Virus record (IMG/VR): IMGVR_UViG_3300031269_000089
Location: 1 to 23,837 of that record
Reading direction: 5' to 3' (one strand)
Length of the DNA: 23,837 nt
Source of the DNA: a virus
The notes under the pieces were generated by a model. It was given only the letters and a program-made list of their open reading frames with translations, did not search any database and was not told the origin of the DNA. Both the position numbers and the translations under genes were made by a program. Shown here piece by piece: positions 14,732 through 23,836 of this stretch. How positions within the stretch are numbered: position 1 is the stretch's first letter; each line of letters begins with the position of its first letter.

Positions 14732-16287
14732 AAACCTGAAGCGAAATACGCTTTAGCGATAACCTCTGCGTAAGCGCAGGCGTGAAACATGTCGTCCATG
14801 CCAGCCCTGTCGTATCTAAAGGTACCATCTCTCTCATTAATTTCTTTTCTGACATTTGTGAAATGTTCTGAGAAGGGGGCAAGATCTTTCCATTGAGGAA
14901 ACAAAAGCTTCCTCTGGTGCATCTTCCGTATAAACGTAGCAAGGGCGTTAGTCTTATTTAAAGTGAGTCTGGGTATAAGTTGCCCTGCAGTAACCCAGCT
15001 GGCATCTTTTGAGGTGGCTGAGTTAGACCAGTAGTTAGATGTAACAAGGCCATCTCTTCCCGTCTTGGCAAGCTCTTCCTCTAGTCGGTCGTTAAGACCA
15101 AAACCTCCACCATGATCGCCGTGTACGCGAGCGCACTGAAATCTATTGATTATACGCACCATATCTGGGATGCAAAACTTAGGCGAGCACTGCTTACCTT
15201 CATACTTCTTTAGGTAGACGTACCTAAACTTACCAACTGACTGATCCATTTGACCGATGGCTAGAGTGGTTGAGAATTGGCCGTGACCCCAATCTATCCC
15301 GGCGAAATTATAGTAATTCATTGTTTTGGGGCGAGGATCATCAGACATAACAAAGTCAGGATCGCAAATCTTTTTAAGAACAGCCTCATTGATTGGAACC
15401 TCAGCCGTATCGGCTGATTCTCCAAGCACCTCATTAAGAAACAAAGATCTGTCCGTATCTTCGAACTTATCTAAGATTTCTTCCCATTTGTGAGGCAGGC
15501 TATGGGAGATTTTGCAGTGAAGCTGATTTACATGGAATCCGGCAATCTTGGCACCTGGATTATGTTTTACCCAAAGACCATCATCTACATCTAGTAGATT
15601 TCCACAGTGATGGCATATCGGACCAAGCTTTCCAATACTCTTGATTCCTAACCTGATGTACTTAACCGGTGAGTGGTGATGACATCTTACCAACCACTCT
15701 CTCTGATCGGACATTCTCCATTTTTTTTCAACGGGGTTAACAAGAGACTTTGGAGTGCCTGTGTAAAGACTGATTCCATGTTCAGACGTGAACATGACCT
15801 CTCTAATTACAGGCTCTGTTACCGCCAAGTCCTGATCCTGGATCTCATCGTAGTGAACCATGTCAGCAGTAATACCACGACACGAATCCGGGTTGTGCTT
15901 AGCATACTTGAGGTATATCTTTCCCATGCCTCCACTTGGTCTAACAAAACCTCGCTCGAACACGTTCTCCGGCCAACCCTTGTGGAGATTGATAATGGGA
16001 GATTCCTCAATTATAGGCTTGAGCTTATCGTGAGAATACTTCCTTGTTTGGTCCTGCTCGGGCGCGACGTAAAGTATGTAGAAGTTGTCAATGAGACATT
16101 GCCTTGCACACGCTTCAGCTGCACCACCCGTTGACTTCCCCACCTGCCTGGACATCTTCCAAACTCTTTTTCTTGCAGGTGTGTCAAAGAGGGCTGGCAC
16201 CCAAGCTCTCCCTTTGAAACTAAAACGCTTACCCTTCTTTACATAAACAGAGTTAGCGATCCAGTTGGATAGTGTATTTCTAATCAT
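14728..16287 (-). CDS. terL: Terminase large subunit
   Basis: A 519-residue DNA-packaging motor protein with an N-terminal ATPase and a C-terminal nuclease that cuts phage DNA. Walker A is SRQVGKST (46-53) and Walker B is MVHYDE (143-148), with D147 and catalytic E148. The coupling motif is TGT (176-178). Between the domains a zinc-ribbon-like insert has C202-x2-H205 and C225-x2-C228. The RNase-H-type nuclease acidic residues are D332 (AGIDWG), D391 (HGDHGG) and D498/D499 (MDDMFHA). The length is normal for the family. The start overlaps the stop of the preceding gene (ATGA). It is the last gene of the polymerase operon and ends against a convergent gene with overlapping stop codons. Confidence 0.95.
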   Translation of the reverse strand: MIRNTLSNWIANSVYVKKGKRFSFKGRAWVPALFDTPARKRVWKMSRQVGKSTGGAAEACARQCLIDNFYILYVAPEQDQTRKYSHDKLKPIIEESPIINLHKGWPENVFERGFVRPSGGMGKIYLKYAKHNPDSCRGITADMVHYDEIQDQDLAVTEPVIREVMFTSEHGISLYTGTPKSLVNPVEKKWRMSDQREWLVRCHHHSPVKYIRLGIKSIGKLGPICHHCGNLLDVDDGLWVKHNPGAKIAGFHVNQLHCKISHSLPHKWEEILDKFEDTDRSLFLNEVLGESADTAEVPINEAVLKKICDPDFVMSDDPRPKTMNYYNFAGIDWGHGQFSTTLAIGQMDQSVGKFRYVYLKKYEGKQCSPKFCIPDMVRIINRFQCARVHGDHGGGFGLNDRLEEELAKTGRDGLVTSNYWSNSATSKDASWVTAGQLIPRLTLNKTNALATFIRKMHQRKLLFPQWKDLAPFSEHFTNVRKEINERDGTFRYDRAGMDDMFHACAYAEVIAKAYFASGF

Positions 16288-16550
16288 CGATTTTTACTCA
16301 TACTGGGCATACTCGTTCGTACGCTCGGCATCTTTACTTGAGGTACAACTTTCTTGTGGGCTGTTGGCATATCTGTAGGTGCCTTATTAGCACTCATTAT
16401 TTGCGCTATAGGTCTTGGAGACCCGACGTCTGGCGGCAAAGAAGATTCAGATACTGAAGACGGCAGCTTGTTCTTAGACATAGAAGAGGTGTTTGTCTTC
16501 TTCTGATCGAACTTATTCTTTTCTTCTGCAATCTTCATCAAAATTTTCAT
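16284..16550 (-). CDS. Small low-complexity protein with MKILMKIA leader
   Basis: An 88-residue protein, with ATGA overlaps at both ends and GAGAG just before the start. It opens MKILMKIAEEKNKF, almost identical to the leader of the basic repeat protein at 1657-2427. The rest is Ser/Pro/Met/Lys-rich and probably disordered (SVSESSLPPDVGSPRP, MPSVRTSMPSMSKNR). No domain was recognised. The shared leader suggests a common fate with the other leader-bearing proteins, possibly packaging into the head followed by processing. That is inference. Confidence 0.55.
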   Translation of the reverse strand: MKILMKIAEEKNKFDQKKTNTSSMSKNKLPSSVSESSLPPDVGSPRPIAQIMSANKAPTDMPTAHKKVVPQVKMPSVRTSMPSMSKNR

Positions 16551-17116
16551 AGCGCTCTCAGAGTAGACCTACTTTCAGTTGAGTCAACCTTTTGTTCGGG
16601 ATCATAATCCGCATCAGAACTTTTCATAGAGGTGTGCTTAGGAAGTCTCGGTTGTGCTCTATTCGCGCCACCGGAGGAGCTGGGTGCGGTAATAAATTGG
16701 TAACCTCCAGCAGCAGTTCCTATTCTTTTCTTTTTGCGGTGTACACCTGAACGCGTCTTCCTTCGTCTAATTTTAGCCTTTCTTGATATTTCAGCCTTGT
16801 TTTGCATGCGGTACATGCGCGCTTTAGTTCGCTCAGATTGTGTGCTAATTCTTGCGTTTTTTTCCATCTGACCCAACAAGGATAATAGGTGAGCCACTTT
16901 AAGCTCTCCACCAAAGGCTGCGTCCAAGGCTTCGTTTGAGAAATCAATTTCTGACTCTTCTTCGATGTCTTGGTAAAAAAAGATTTCATCATCCTCAGTC
17001 TGCCAGTCCAAATCTGCAAGCTGTTCTTCTGGGAGAGGATACGTCTCTGTGTACTCGGCGATTTTTTCCAAGATCGGGTCATCCATCCACTCCATATGGT
17101 AGTTGCTTGCCTTCAT
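16547..17116 (-). CDS. Two-charge-domain protein (acidic N-terminus, basic C-terminus), unknown
   Basis: A 189-residue protein. Residues 8-66 are acidic (about a third Asp and Glu). Residues 67-90 are a helix with K-x-A motifs (ELKVAHLL, MEKNARI). Residues 95-131 are strongly basic (MQNKAEISRKAKIRRRK, VHRKKKRIG), ending in TAAGGYQFI. The tail is Ser-rich. The ATG at 17116 follows the previous stop by one base and has AGGA upstream. A basic stretch of this kind could bind DNA or RNA or face packaged DNA. It lies between the RNA polymerase and terminase genes. No known family is claimed. Confidence 0.6.
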   Translation of the reverse strand: MKASNYHMEWMDDPILEKIAEYTETYPLPEEQLADLDWQTEDDEIFFYQDIEEESEIDFSNEALDAAFGGELKVAHLLSLLGQMEKNARISTQSERTKARMYRMQNKAEISRKAKIRRRKTRSGVHRKKKRIGTAAGGYQFITAPSSSGGANRAQPRLPKHTSMKSSDADYDPEQKVDSTESRSTLRAL

Positions 17117-17117
17117 C

Positions 17118-17726
17118 TTATCCTAACCCTAGAGCATTTTGGGCTGCACTTTCAGACTTATTTGGTCTCAACCCTTCAAGCTCTTTAGCATCCCTTCTTT
17201 CTTTTAGCTTGTCTTTACCTTTGAGTGCCTTATGGTACAAACCCGTCAGACCTCCAGGCTCTGGCAGTTTCTCTTTCGGCGCGAAGTGGGACTCGTAGCC
17301 AAGGGCATCGTTCATTGCCCCTTTAGAGCCCATTCTTTTTGCAGCTCTTCCCGGACTTCCTAGAATAGACTTGCCTGCATTAGCTACAGCGCGCGCGCCT
17401 CTACCCGCTCCACTAAGACCACGCTTGATGCCACCGGTTACACCTTTGAGGGTCTTTTTTACATTCTGCGCAGCCCGTCTGTTTTGGGATGTACCCGCAC
17501 CGTACCAGGCCGCCTCTTTCTCTAGATACTCAGCCCGTTCTGCAAGTTTGGCTGTCCAACCGTCACCGCCAAACTTTTTAGGGCCACCGTTCTCTCTAGC
17601 CAAAGCCTCATTTTCAGCCTCTAGCCACGCCATAGCCTTGTCTGTTTTGATGTAATCTAAGCCAAACGGGGCATCGCCCATTTCCTTAAAACGATCTACA
17701 TATGCCACTTTCATCATCGCTTTCAT
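17118..17726 (-). CDS. Basic protein with MKAMMKVA leader, unknown
   Basis: A 202-residue protein whose ATG overlaps the stop of the RNA polymerase gene (ATGA). The leader MKAMMKVAYVDRF resembles the MKxLMKIA starts elsewhere in the window. Residues 55-75 contain TAKLAERAEYLEKEAAWYG with two more K-x-A motifs. Residues 90-135 are basic and Gly/Ala-rich (GGIKRGLSGAGRGARAVANA). The C-terminus is charged and helical. No enzyme motif was seen. Tight coupling to the polymerase gene could mean a joint function, or simply a late virion protein in the same operon. Confidence 0.6.
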   Translation of the reverse strand: MKAMMKVAYVDRFKEMGDAPFGLDYIKTDKAMAWLEAENEALARENGGPKKFGGDGWTAKLAERAEYLEKEAAWYGAGTSQNRRAAQNVKKTLKGVTGGIKRGLSGAGRGARAVANAGKSILGSPGRAAKRMGSKGAMNDALGYESHFAPKEKLPEPGGLTGLYHKALKGKDKLKERRDAKELEGLRPNKSESAAQNALGLG

Positions 17727-20700
17727 TTTTGACCCGGTTTCTTAATTTTCGTGCCTGGACCTAAAGCGATAGAAGCGAAGTTGGAACCCGTTCTCTCTGA
17801 CTCAAAGCCCATACCTGCACCATCCTCTAGAGTTTGTTTAATTCTTCCTAATGCCATTCTTCTCATAAAGTCATCAGAAGCCTGCGGGGCATACAGTGAC
17901 CCCGGCAGTATGTTATTATACACAATCTGCTTTTTTGTTGGATTTTGTTTGTTCCAAGCAGTTACGGTACCCATAGTGCTGTAGTCTCCCGCAATCAAAC
18001 CTGGATGATCTCCAGGGTCTCTAATGCGCACCTGTTCGGTCAACATCTTGACTGGAACTTCATATGTTCTCTTGTGTAGATTAACGCCTGCAGATGCAAA
18101 TGTTTTGTGGAGATCGTTTCGCATCTGATCTTGTACGGACTCGACTCCTCTTAGCTTCATGAGTTCTTGAGGCTTGACGATGCCTTCAGATATCGCATCC
18201 CCCTTCTTCACTGTCTGACCTCTCTTAACCTCTACCTTCTTGCCTTTAGGTACGGTGTGGTCCTTGCCGGCAATGGTAACAATATTACCGCCGTACCCAG
18301 ACTTTCTAATACCTGTAACCAATCCAGACTTTTGGGCAAGGGTGGCTTTACCTCGAAGATTGTTTGGCATTCTAAAGATCTGCAAAGCTCTATCAAAAGC
18401 ATTCGCAAGCCCCTTATCTGCCGTAGCCACGCCTCCTGTGTGGAAAGACTTCATTGGCAGCTGTACAGATCTTTCGGTAATTGCTTGAATTTCACTAATG
18501 CCGACATTCTTGCCCACGTTCGGAAACTTACCAAATTCGTCAATACCAAAGCATTTTGAACAGATTCCAGACGGAGCTTCACATGTAAGTATGCTTCTTA
18601 CTTTTACTTTTGGAACTTTAGACTTCTGGAGTTTGCTCAAAACGGTGTCATCAATAGCAGATCCCATGGGGACTCCAGCATAAGCTTGCGCAAGAACTCT
18701 ATCTAAGAGATGCCTGTCAACATCCTCCATTCTACCATTCGTGGTGCCACAATCAGACATTGTGATCTTCTGAGTAGACGCAGAGTTTGTAAGCTCTTTG
18801 GAGAGCATTCCAGGTCCAGACACTGACTGAGATCTATCGATGATACCTTTTCTCTGAGCATACATGTGGCTGAAGAAGTCAGAACTAGAAAGACCTTCCG
18901 CGTAATTTCCCCTCACAGGCTCAGGCATGACATTTTGTCTATGATCAAGCATGAGGCCTAGCGTTCCCACCAACTGCTTGAGCTGATTTGGTCCAGGCTT
19001 AGACATACCAGAGTCCACCATGTCGGTCATATTGTTGCTGTTGCCAGAAGCGTTGTTCGGAAGCTTCATAGACATACCCATTATCTTAGAGTCAACCTTG
19101 GCGTATATATCAATAAGCTTCTTATCTCGCTCTTCTTTGGAAAGTTTTTTGTTTCTCCTGATTGCTGCAGCCTTGTTATCTGCGGCGCGGTACAGCTGCT
19201 TTCTTTCCTTAGTGAGCATCTTAAGGTCAGAGAGTAGGAAGCTCGTGCCAGACTCATACACATGAATCCTGCCCGCCTCCTTCCAGTCATTTATCACTCT
19301 CTTAAGAGCTTCCTTTCCTGCCTCTTTCTCAACTCTCTTGAGCATGTTTTGTTGCTCTTTTTCTGTCAGAGAGACTTGGTAATCTTTTAGCTTTGTTGGA
19401 ATTTTATCCATAGCTCTGATTTTACCGGCGGTTGTTCTACCAATAAGTCTTACTGAAACGATGTCATCCCATCTAATTTTTTTACTTCTAGCCTCCTTGA
19501 TAACCATCTCCGGTCGCATATAGTTCTTGGCTGTAGTGCGACCATTTCGAGTTAGCTTGAACATACCCATCATGTATTCTTTGCTTAGACCTACAGACAG
19601 ACGTTCTCGCTGGCGACCGGTTTGGTAAAGGTTGTTGGAGGGAAGCATCCTTAATGCTTCTTGTGTTGCCTCGGTTCCAACGGGTACGTGAATACCAAAA
19701 GTATCGCCATCGAAGTCAGCGTTAAAACCGCCAAGAACTTCAACCGGAAGTTTGACGGAGCTTCCAGCGATCAGCTTTGGCTTAAACGACATGAACGACC
19801 ATTTGTGTAGAGTTGGAGCTCTGTTGGCCATTACAACTTTAGAATCCATAACGTTTGTCAGGGCTCCCCTGGCAAACTTAGACTTAGCCTCTACCTCCTT
19901 TCTGGCATTCATAGAGGTCAGTCCTTGAGACTTTAGCTCTCTGATGACGAATGGCTTGAATACTTCCCAAGCCATCTTCTCAGGTATGCCGATGTGGTCC
20001 ATGTCAAGTTTTGGTTCCGGCCCAACGACTGCCGTTCCCGATACATCCTGACGCCTCTTAAGCAGCTTCGATTGATAGTACCCAGACTTTGGATTCGCCC
20101 CTGCGATAGTTTTTGCAAGACCTTTCACATCAGGCTTGTCAACAAGTCCCATAGATTGACCCATCGTGCCACGCATAGCTTCGTACAATTCCTTTCGAGT
20201 CTTGCTGGCCTCATCCTTTAAGCCCGGTCTGCTCTGAAATGTTTTCATCTGCTGATTCATTAGAATGGTGGCACGGTAGTGCTCATTCACATCAGCCACA
20301 GCTAAGTCTCCTGTAGGCAACTCGGTGATTGGTCGAAACTTAGGAGGGATGATTGGCATTTTGCTTACCACCATCTCTTCTAGCTTGATTTTATTGTCTT
20401 TGAAGTTCTTGAGAATCCTGGCTTCTCTATGTAGCTTATTGAGAACGCTGCCCTTCCTTTTGGGAGCCTCTGCCTCAATCTGCTTAATTCGAGCATTCAC
20501 ATCGACTTTCTTTAATAAGCTTTTTACAGCCTCTCCACCCTCAAGTGCGCCGGGAGCATCTGCCTTTACCAGCTTGCCATCCAGCACGCCCTTCTTGCCC
20601 GACATAATCGCATCAAGCTCGGACTTCTTGAGATGTGCTACAGAAAGTATCGACTTCTCAAAAGTCGGGTGAGGCATAGGCTCAGCGAGATCGACGTGAG

Positions 20701-23700
20701 ACCACTTGTCACCAATCAGACCACCCGTAGTTCTAAAGTCAAATAGACCCCCCTTTTCCTCTTTCAAGTCTTTTGCGCGGAGTGTTGTTGCGTCCTTAAT
20801 ACTTCCGTTCGAGACCTTTTTTACATCCCTATCTAGAAAGGGAACCATCTTGACCATGTTCTTTTCTTCAACAAGGTCGATACCCATCCCCCGCATCATG
20901 CCTACAAAGCGTTGGCTAGAGGCTGGCATATCTGGAGGAGGTAGCATTGTTCCGTTCTCGACAGCTCTCCATGCTTCAAGCTGCTTGTCACCTTTAAACG
21001 TATACATCTCGGCGAGGTTGGCATCCACTCCGTGAGAAAGTAAGGCATACATCTCACCCAGGCCCACAGCTCGCCCTGATTTACCGCCGCCTCGCGCCGG
21101 TTGTCCGCTTGTAGAGTAAGCGTGCTCAGCACCCGCGCCACGAGCTGAAAGTTTTTTATCAACCTGGTGCTCTAGCTTGAGGATGTATTGTTTTCCGTGA
21201 AGAACACCATCAATCTCTTGATCGCCGTCAATAAGTTTGCCGTGGTCCTTCAGATTTCTCTTCTTAAGTTCTTTTGTTATTTGGTTAGTATGGTCTCCAT
21301 CAAAAGGCTTTGCAATGAAAGGTTTCCCATCTTTTTCAGCAATGTGAGACGCTGTAGTCTCCATGATCTGACCAAGGTTCATTCTGCCGGGCACGCCACT
21401 AGGGTCAAGCAGAAGCTCCATAGGTTCGCCCTTCTCATTCTTGGGCATCTTTTTGTCTGGAAGGATTGTGGTAATCGTTCCCTTGTTACCGTAACGACCT
21501 ACAACCTTATCTCCGATCTTAGCCTTCTCCTCCGTTTTAATAACGACCATGATGTCTTTTTTGCGGAAGTGAACCTCAGCAACAGTACCCTCAGTATTCT
21601 TTTCCCATGTGGTAGAAGTATCTCTATAGTCTTGAGTTAAAAGGCGACTGATGTTTTGAAGCTGCTTTGAAAGCGTATCCTCCTCCACCTTCTTCATCTT
21701 TAGAACAATAGGATCTCCCTGCCTTACCTTGGAGCCTTTTTTGATAACACCATTATCACCAATCTTTTTAATCTGATCGCCATCAAAAATTGCAGGGAAG
21801 TAGGCTGCAAACTTTTTCTTATCAATCGTTTCATCATCTTGCAGGGGGACTGTTTTTTGGTAAGCGTGCATAGACGTGAGTTTTGTTGACCCCGTCTCAG
21901 ACACAACAACACCATCTTCGTGATTGTAGCCTTTGTAAGGAATATACGCCGTACGCATATTGATACCAAGAGCGAGAGTGCCATCTTTGGTATAATTAGT
22001 ATCACCGAGAGGTTCGCCCTTCTTGACCTTATCGCCAACCTTTACCTTAAGCTCTGTGTCGGTGTAGTTATTCTCATTCATCCAGAAATCATTAGGAATG
22101 CCTACAGTATACTCTTTCCCTTTGGAGTCTTTAATCTCTACTTCATCTTTTGAGACCTTCGAAACCGTACCGTCCACAGGGGATCTAGGTACGTTATTTC
22201 TGCCGACGATATCCTCGACAGTCCTGTTGTCTGACTCGCTAACTGCAGACTGAACTAGAGGGCTTTCTCTGTACTTAAGGGGCTTAGCTTGAGACTGCAT
22301 TTTGGCTGCAGTCATAACCCGAATGCCGTTGTTGTGGGACAAAAATGGCACACCCATGGTATTTACACCAAACATGTCTGTAGAGACACGCATCGCGTAT
22401 TGCACTTTGGAGGGTGATACTCTCTCCACCTCACCTTTGTGAACAACTTTCACCAACCCGTCATCGTCAGGCTTGAGCTTTTTAGACTTAAAATACTCAG
22501 GAAATGTAACGGTAGATGTATGAAACTTTCTGGGATCTAACTCGATAGACTTACCGCTCTTTACGTCATATACGGTGGTGACGAGATTCTTTCCCCTCTT
22601 CTTTACGCCAACGGCCAGGTGTAATGTAGTACCAATATTCTGACCCTCCGGCGTGTGCGCTGGGTCTACGAAACCCATGTGCGAAGGATCGATGGCTCTT
22701 ACATCTCGTGTAACAGCGTGGGTGGATTGAATGCCACCTTCACCCATTACTGTAAGCTCAGAGAATGTCGCCTCCTGATCCATAGGGTTGTTTTGTTTTG
22801 GTATTTTCGATAAGTTTGTTTGCGTAAAGGTCGATTCAAGCGGTTGTTGAAAAATATCTTTTTGGACGATTTCGGCGACTTTGTCATAACGCTTAATATT
22901 CCTCGATAGGTTTCTAGATATTCTGCTTCTGTATTGCCTTTGGTTCAGACGCTCAATGGCGAAGTCTGACAGGTCGTAAATCTGGTTGTGAATGAGAGAC
23001 TCTTTATTGTCTTCTTCTGACTCACCTCTTGACACTTCAAGTATCTTCATGGTTACAGCTACAAGCAGTTTCACGCTCGTACTTTCAAACTTTTGACCGA
23101 GCGTTAGCTGAACGTTCTCACCGTCATAGGAAGACTTTTCTTTGAAGTAGTCGATGATCCACTGTCTATATCCAGCAACGTTTTTCTTTGTTACTTCCGG
23201 ATCACCTGCATAATGAAGTTTTGTGTACAGTTTTTTCAAGGCAGCAAGGGGGTCCTGAGCGCCTCTTGCTTTCATGTTTGTTTCATAAACCTCCTTGCCC
23301 CAAGCCTTCCTCATTTGCTCCTTACTTACACCCAGCCCAATAAAAAGCGCATGCAGGTTAACAAGGGAGTTCTCTACCTCCAATACAAAGTCACCCCCCT
23401 TACGAAGGCTGATGCTTAGGTTTCTACCCTTCGATGAGTTGAGCCAAGCGGAAATCTTCCCATCATCATGCTCTCTTGTGTATACGCCAGGGATAAGTCT
23501 TTTCTGTAGAGGAAACGAGTACTCATTTCCGCCCACAATGTATGTTCCTCTCATTGTCACTTGAGGCACATCCATGACTTTAATGGTCGACCTATTGAGA
23601 ACCTTACCGCCCTCTACAAGCTCAAGGGTGGCCTTTACCGGATAGGTGTACGAAGCTCCGTTTATCTTGGCCTTCTTTTGACTCTTTAGATCGTCGACGC

Positions 23701-23836
23701 GATTATTGGAGGGAATGTCGATAGAAACAACACGCAACTCTCTATCACCAGAAGTTACGCTCAACATTTCTGCAAGCGAAGACTTAAGATTTCTTAGCAA
23801 TTGATCGTGTGTCTCATGTGCAATTTGAAAACTCAT
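17723..23836 (-). CDS. Fused RNA polymerase beta-beta' subunit
   Basis: A 2,037-residue chain containing both large subunits of a bacterial-type RNA polymerase. In the beta part (about 1-1005), 88-104 match the protrusion (MRGTYIVGG) and 341-402 the rifampicin region and fork (DPSHMGF, HTPEGQNIG). GDK and NKG carry lysines 777 and 785 (E. coli K1065 and K1073 equivalents). The beta' part starts near 1008 with GSIKDATTL. Clamp helices lie about 1107-1160, catalytic NADFDGD is 1372-1378, and the bridge helix is about 1652-1685. A zinc site uses C1696, C1752, C1759 and C1762. The trigger loop has M1795 and H1799, and the conserved C-terminal RGVESV is at 1896. The beta' N-terminal zinc ribbon and SI3 are absent. 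The start ATG is one base from the window edge, so an upstream start cannot be excluded. No alpha, omega or sigma gene is in the window. It is the first visible gene of the operon leading to the terminase. Confidence 0.96.
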   Translation of the reverse strand: MSFQIAHETHDQLLRNLKSSLAEMLSVTSGDRELRVVSIDIPSNNRVDDLKSQKKAKINGASYTYPVKATLELVEGGKVLNRSTIKVMDVPQVTMRGTYIVGGNEYSFPLQKRLIPGVYTREHDDGKISAWLNSSKGRNLSISLRKGGDFVLEVENSLVNLHALFIGLGVSKEQMRKAWGKEVYETNMKARGAQDPLAALKKLYTKLHYAGDPEVTKKNVAGYRQWIIDYFKEKSSYDGENVQLTLGQKFESTSVKLLVAVTMKILEVSRGESEEDNKESLIHNQIYDLSDFAIERLNQRQYRSRISRNLSRNIKRYDKVAEIVQKDIFQQPLESTFTQTNLSKIPKQNNPMDQEATFSELTVMGEGGIQSTHAVTRDVRAIDPSHMGFVDPAHTPEGQNIGTTLHLAVGVKKRGKNLVTTVYDVKSGKSIELDPRKFHTSTVTFPEYFKSKKLKPDDDGLVKVVHKGEVERVSPSKVQYAMRVSTDMFGVNTMGVPFLSHNNGIRVMTAAKMQSQAKPLKYRESPLVQSAVSESDNRTVEDIVGRNNVPRSPVDGTVSKVSKDEVEIKDSKGKEYTVGIPNDFWMNENNYTDTELKVKVGDKVKKGEPLGDTNYTKDGTLALGINMRTAYIPYKGYNHEDGVVVSETGSTKLTSMHAYQKTVPLQDDETIDKKKFAAYFPAIFDGDQIKKIGDNGVIKKGSKVRQGDPIVLKMKKVEEDTLSKQLQNISRLLTQDYRDTSTTWEKNTEGTVAEVHFRKKDIMVVIKTEEKAKIGDKVVGRYGNKGTITTILPDKKMPKNEKGEPMELLLDPSGVPGRMNLGQIMETTASHIAEKDGKPFIAKPFDGDHTNQITKELKKRNLKDHGKLIDGDQEIDGVLHGKQYILKLEHQVDKKLSARGAGAEHAYSTSGQPARGGGKSGRAVGLGEMYALLSHGVDANLAEMYTFKGDKQLEAWRAVENGTMLPPPDMPASSQRFVGMMRGMGIDLVEEKNMVKMVPFLDRDVKKVSNGSIKDATTLRAKDLKEEKGGLFDFRTTGGLIGDKWSHVDLAEPMPHPTFEKSILSVAHLKKSELDAIMSGKKGVLDGKLVKADAPGALEGGEAVKSLLKKVDVNARIKQIEAEAPKRKGSVLNKLHREARILKNFKDNKIKLEEMVVSKMPIIPPKFRPITELPTGDLAVADVNEHYRATILMNQQMKTFQSRPGLKDEASKTRKELYEAMRGTMGQSMGLVDKPDVKGLAKTIAGANPKSGYYQSKLLKRRQDVSGTAVVGPEPKLDMDHIGIPEKMAWEVFKPFVIRELKSQGLTSMNARKEVEAKSKFARGALTNVMDSKVVMANRAPTLHKWSFMSFKPKLIAGSSVKLPVEVLGGFNADFDGDTFGIHVPVGTEATQEALRMLPSNNLYQTGRQRERLSVGLSKEYMMGMFKLTRNGRTTAKNYMRPEMVIKEARSKKIRWDDIVSVRLIGRTTAGKIRAMDKIPTKLKDYQVSLTEKEQQNMLKRVEKEAGKEALKRVINDWKEAGRIHVYESGTSFLLSDLKMLTKERKQLYRAADNKAAAIRRNKKLSKEERDKKLIDIYAKVDSKIMGMSMKLPNNASGNSNNMTDMVDSGMSKPGPNQLKQLVGTLGLMLDHRQNVMPEPVRGNYAEGLSSSDFFSHMYAQRKGIIDRSQSVSGPGMLSKELTNSASTQKITMSDCGTTNGRMEDVDRHLLDRVLAQAYAGVPMGSAIDDTVLSKLQKSKVPKVKVRSILTCEAPSGICSKCFGIDEFGKFPNVGKNVGISEIQAITERSVQLPMKSFHTGGVATADKGLANAFDRALQIFRMPNNLRGKATLAQKSGLVTGIRKSGYGGNIVTIAGKDHTVPKGKKVEVKRGQTVKKGDAISEGIVKPQELMKLRGVESVQDQMRNDLHKTFASAGVNLHKRTYEVPVKMLTEQVRIRDPGDHPGLIAGDYSTMGTVTAWNKQNPTKKQIVYNNILPGSLYAPQASDDFMRRMALGRIKQTLEDGAGMGFESERTGSNFASIALGPGTKIKKPGQK

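Noticed and set aside
16720-17082. Basic frame overlapping the two-charge-domain protein
   Set aside because: It lies in another frame of a gene with a good ribosome binding site, correct operon spacing and the K-x-A pattern, and has no upstream signal of its own.
17723-23836. Bacterial chromosomal rpoBC locus
   Set aside because: The chain is fused and far shorter than bacterial beta plus beta'. It lacks the beta' zinc ribbon and is followed immediately by terminase and other phage genes with no ribosomal protein genes.
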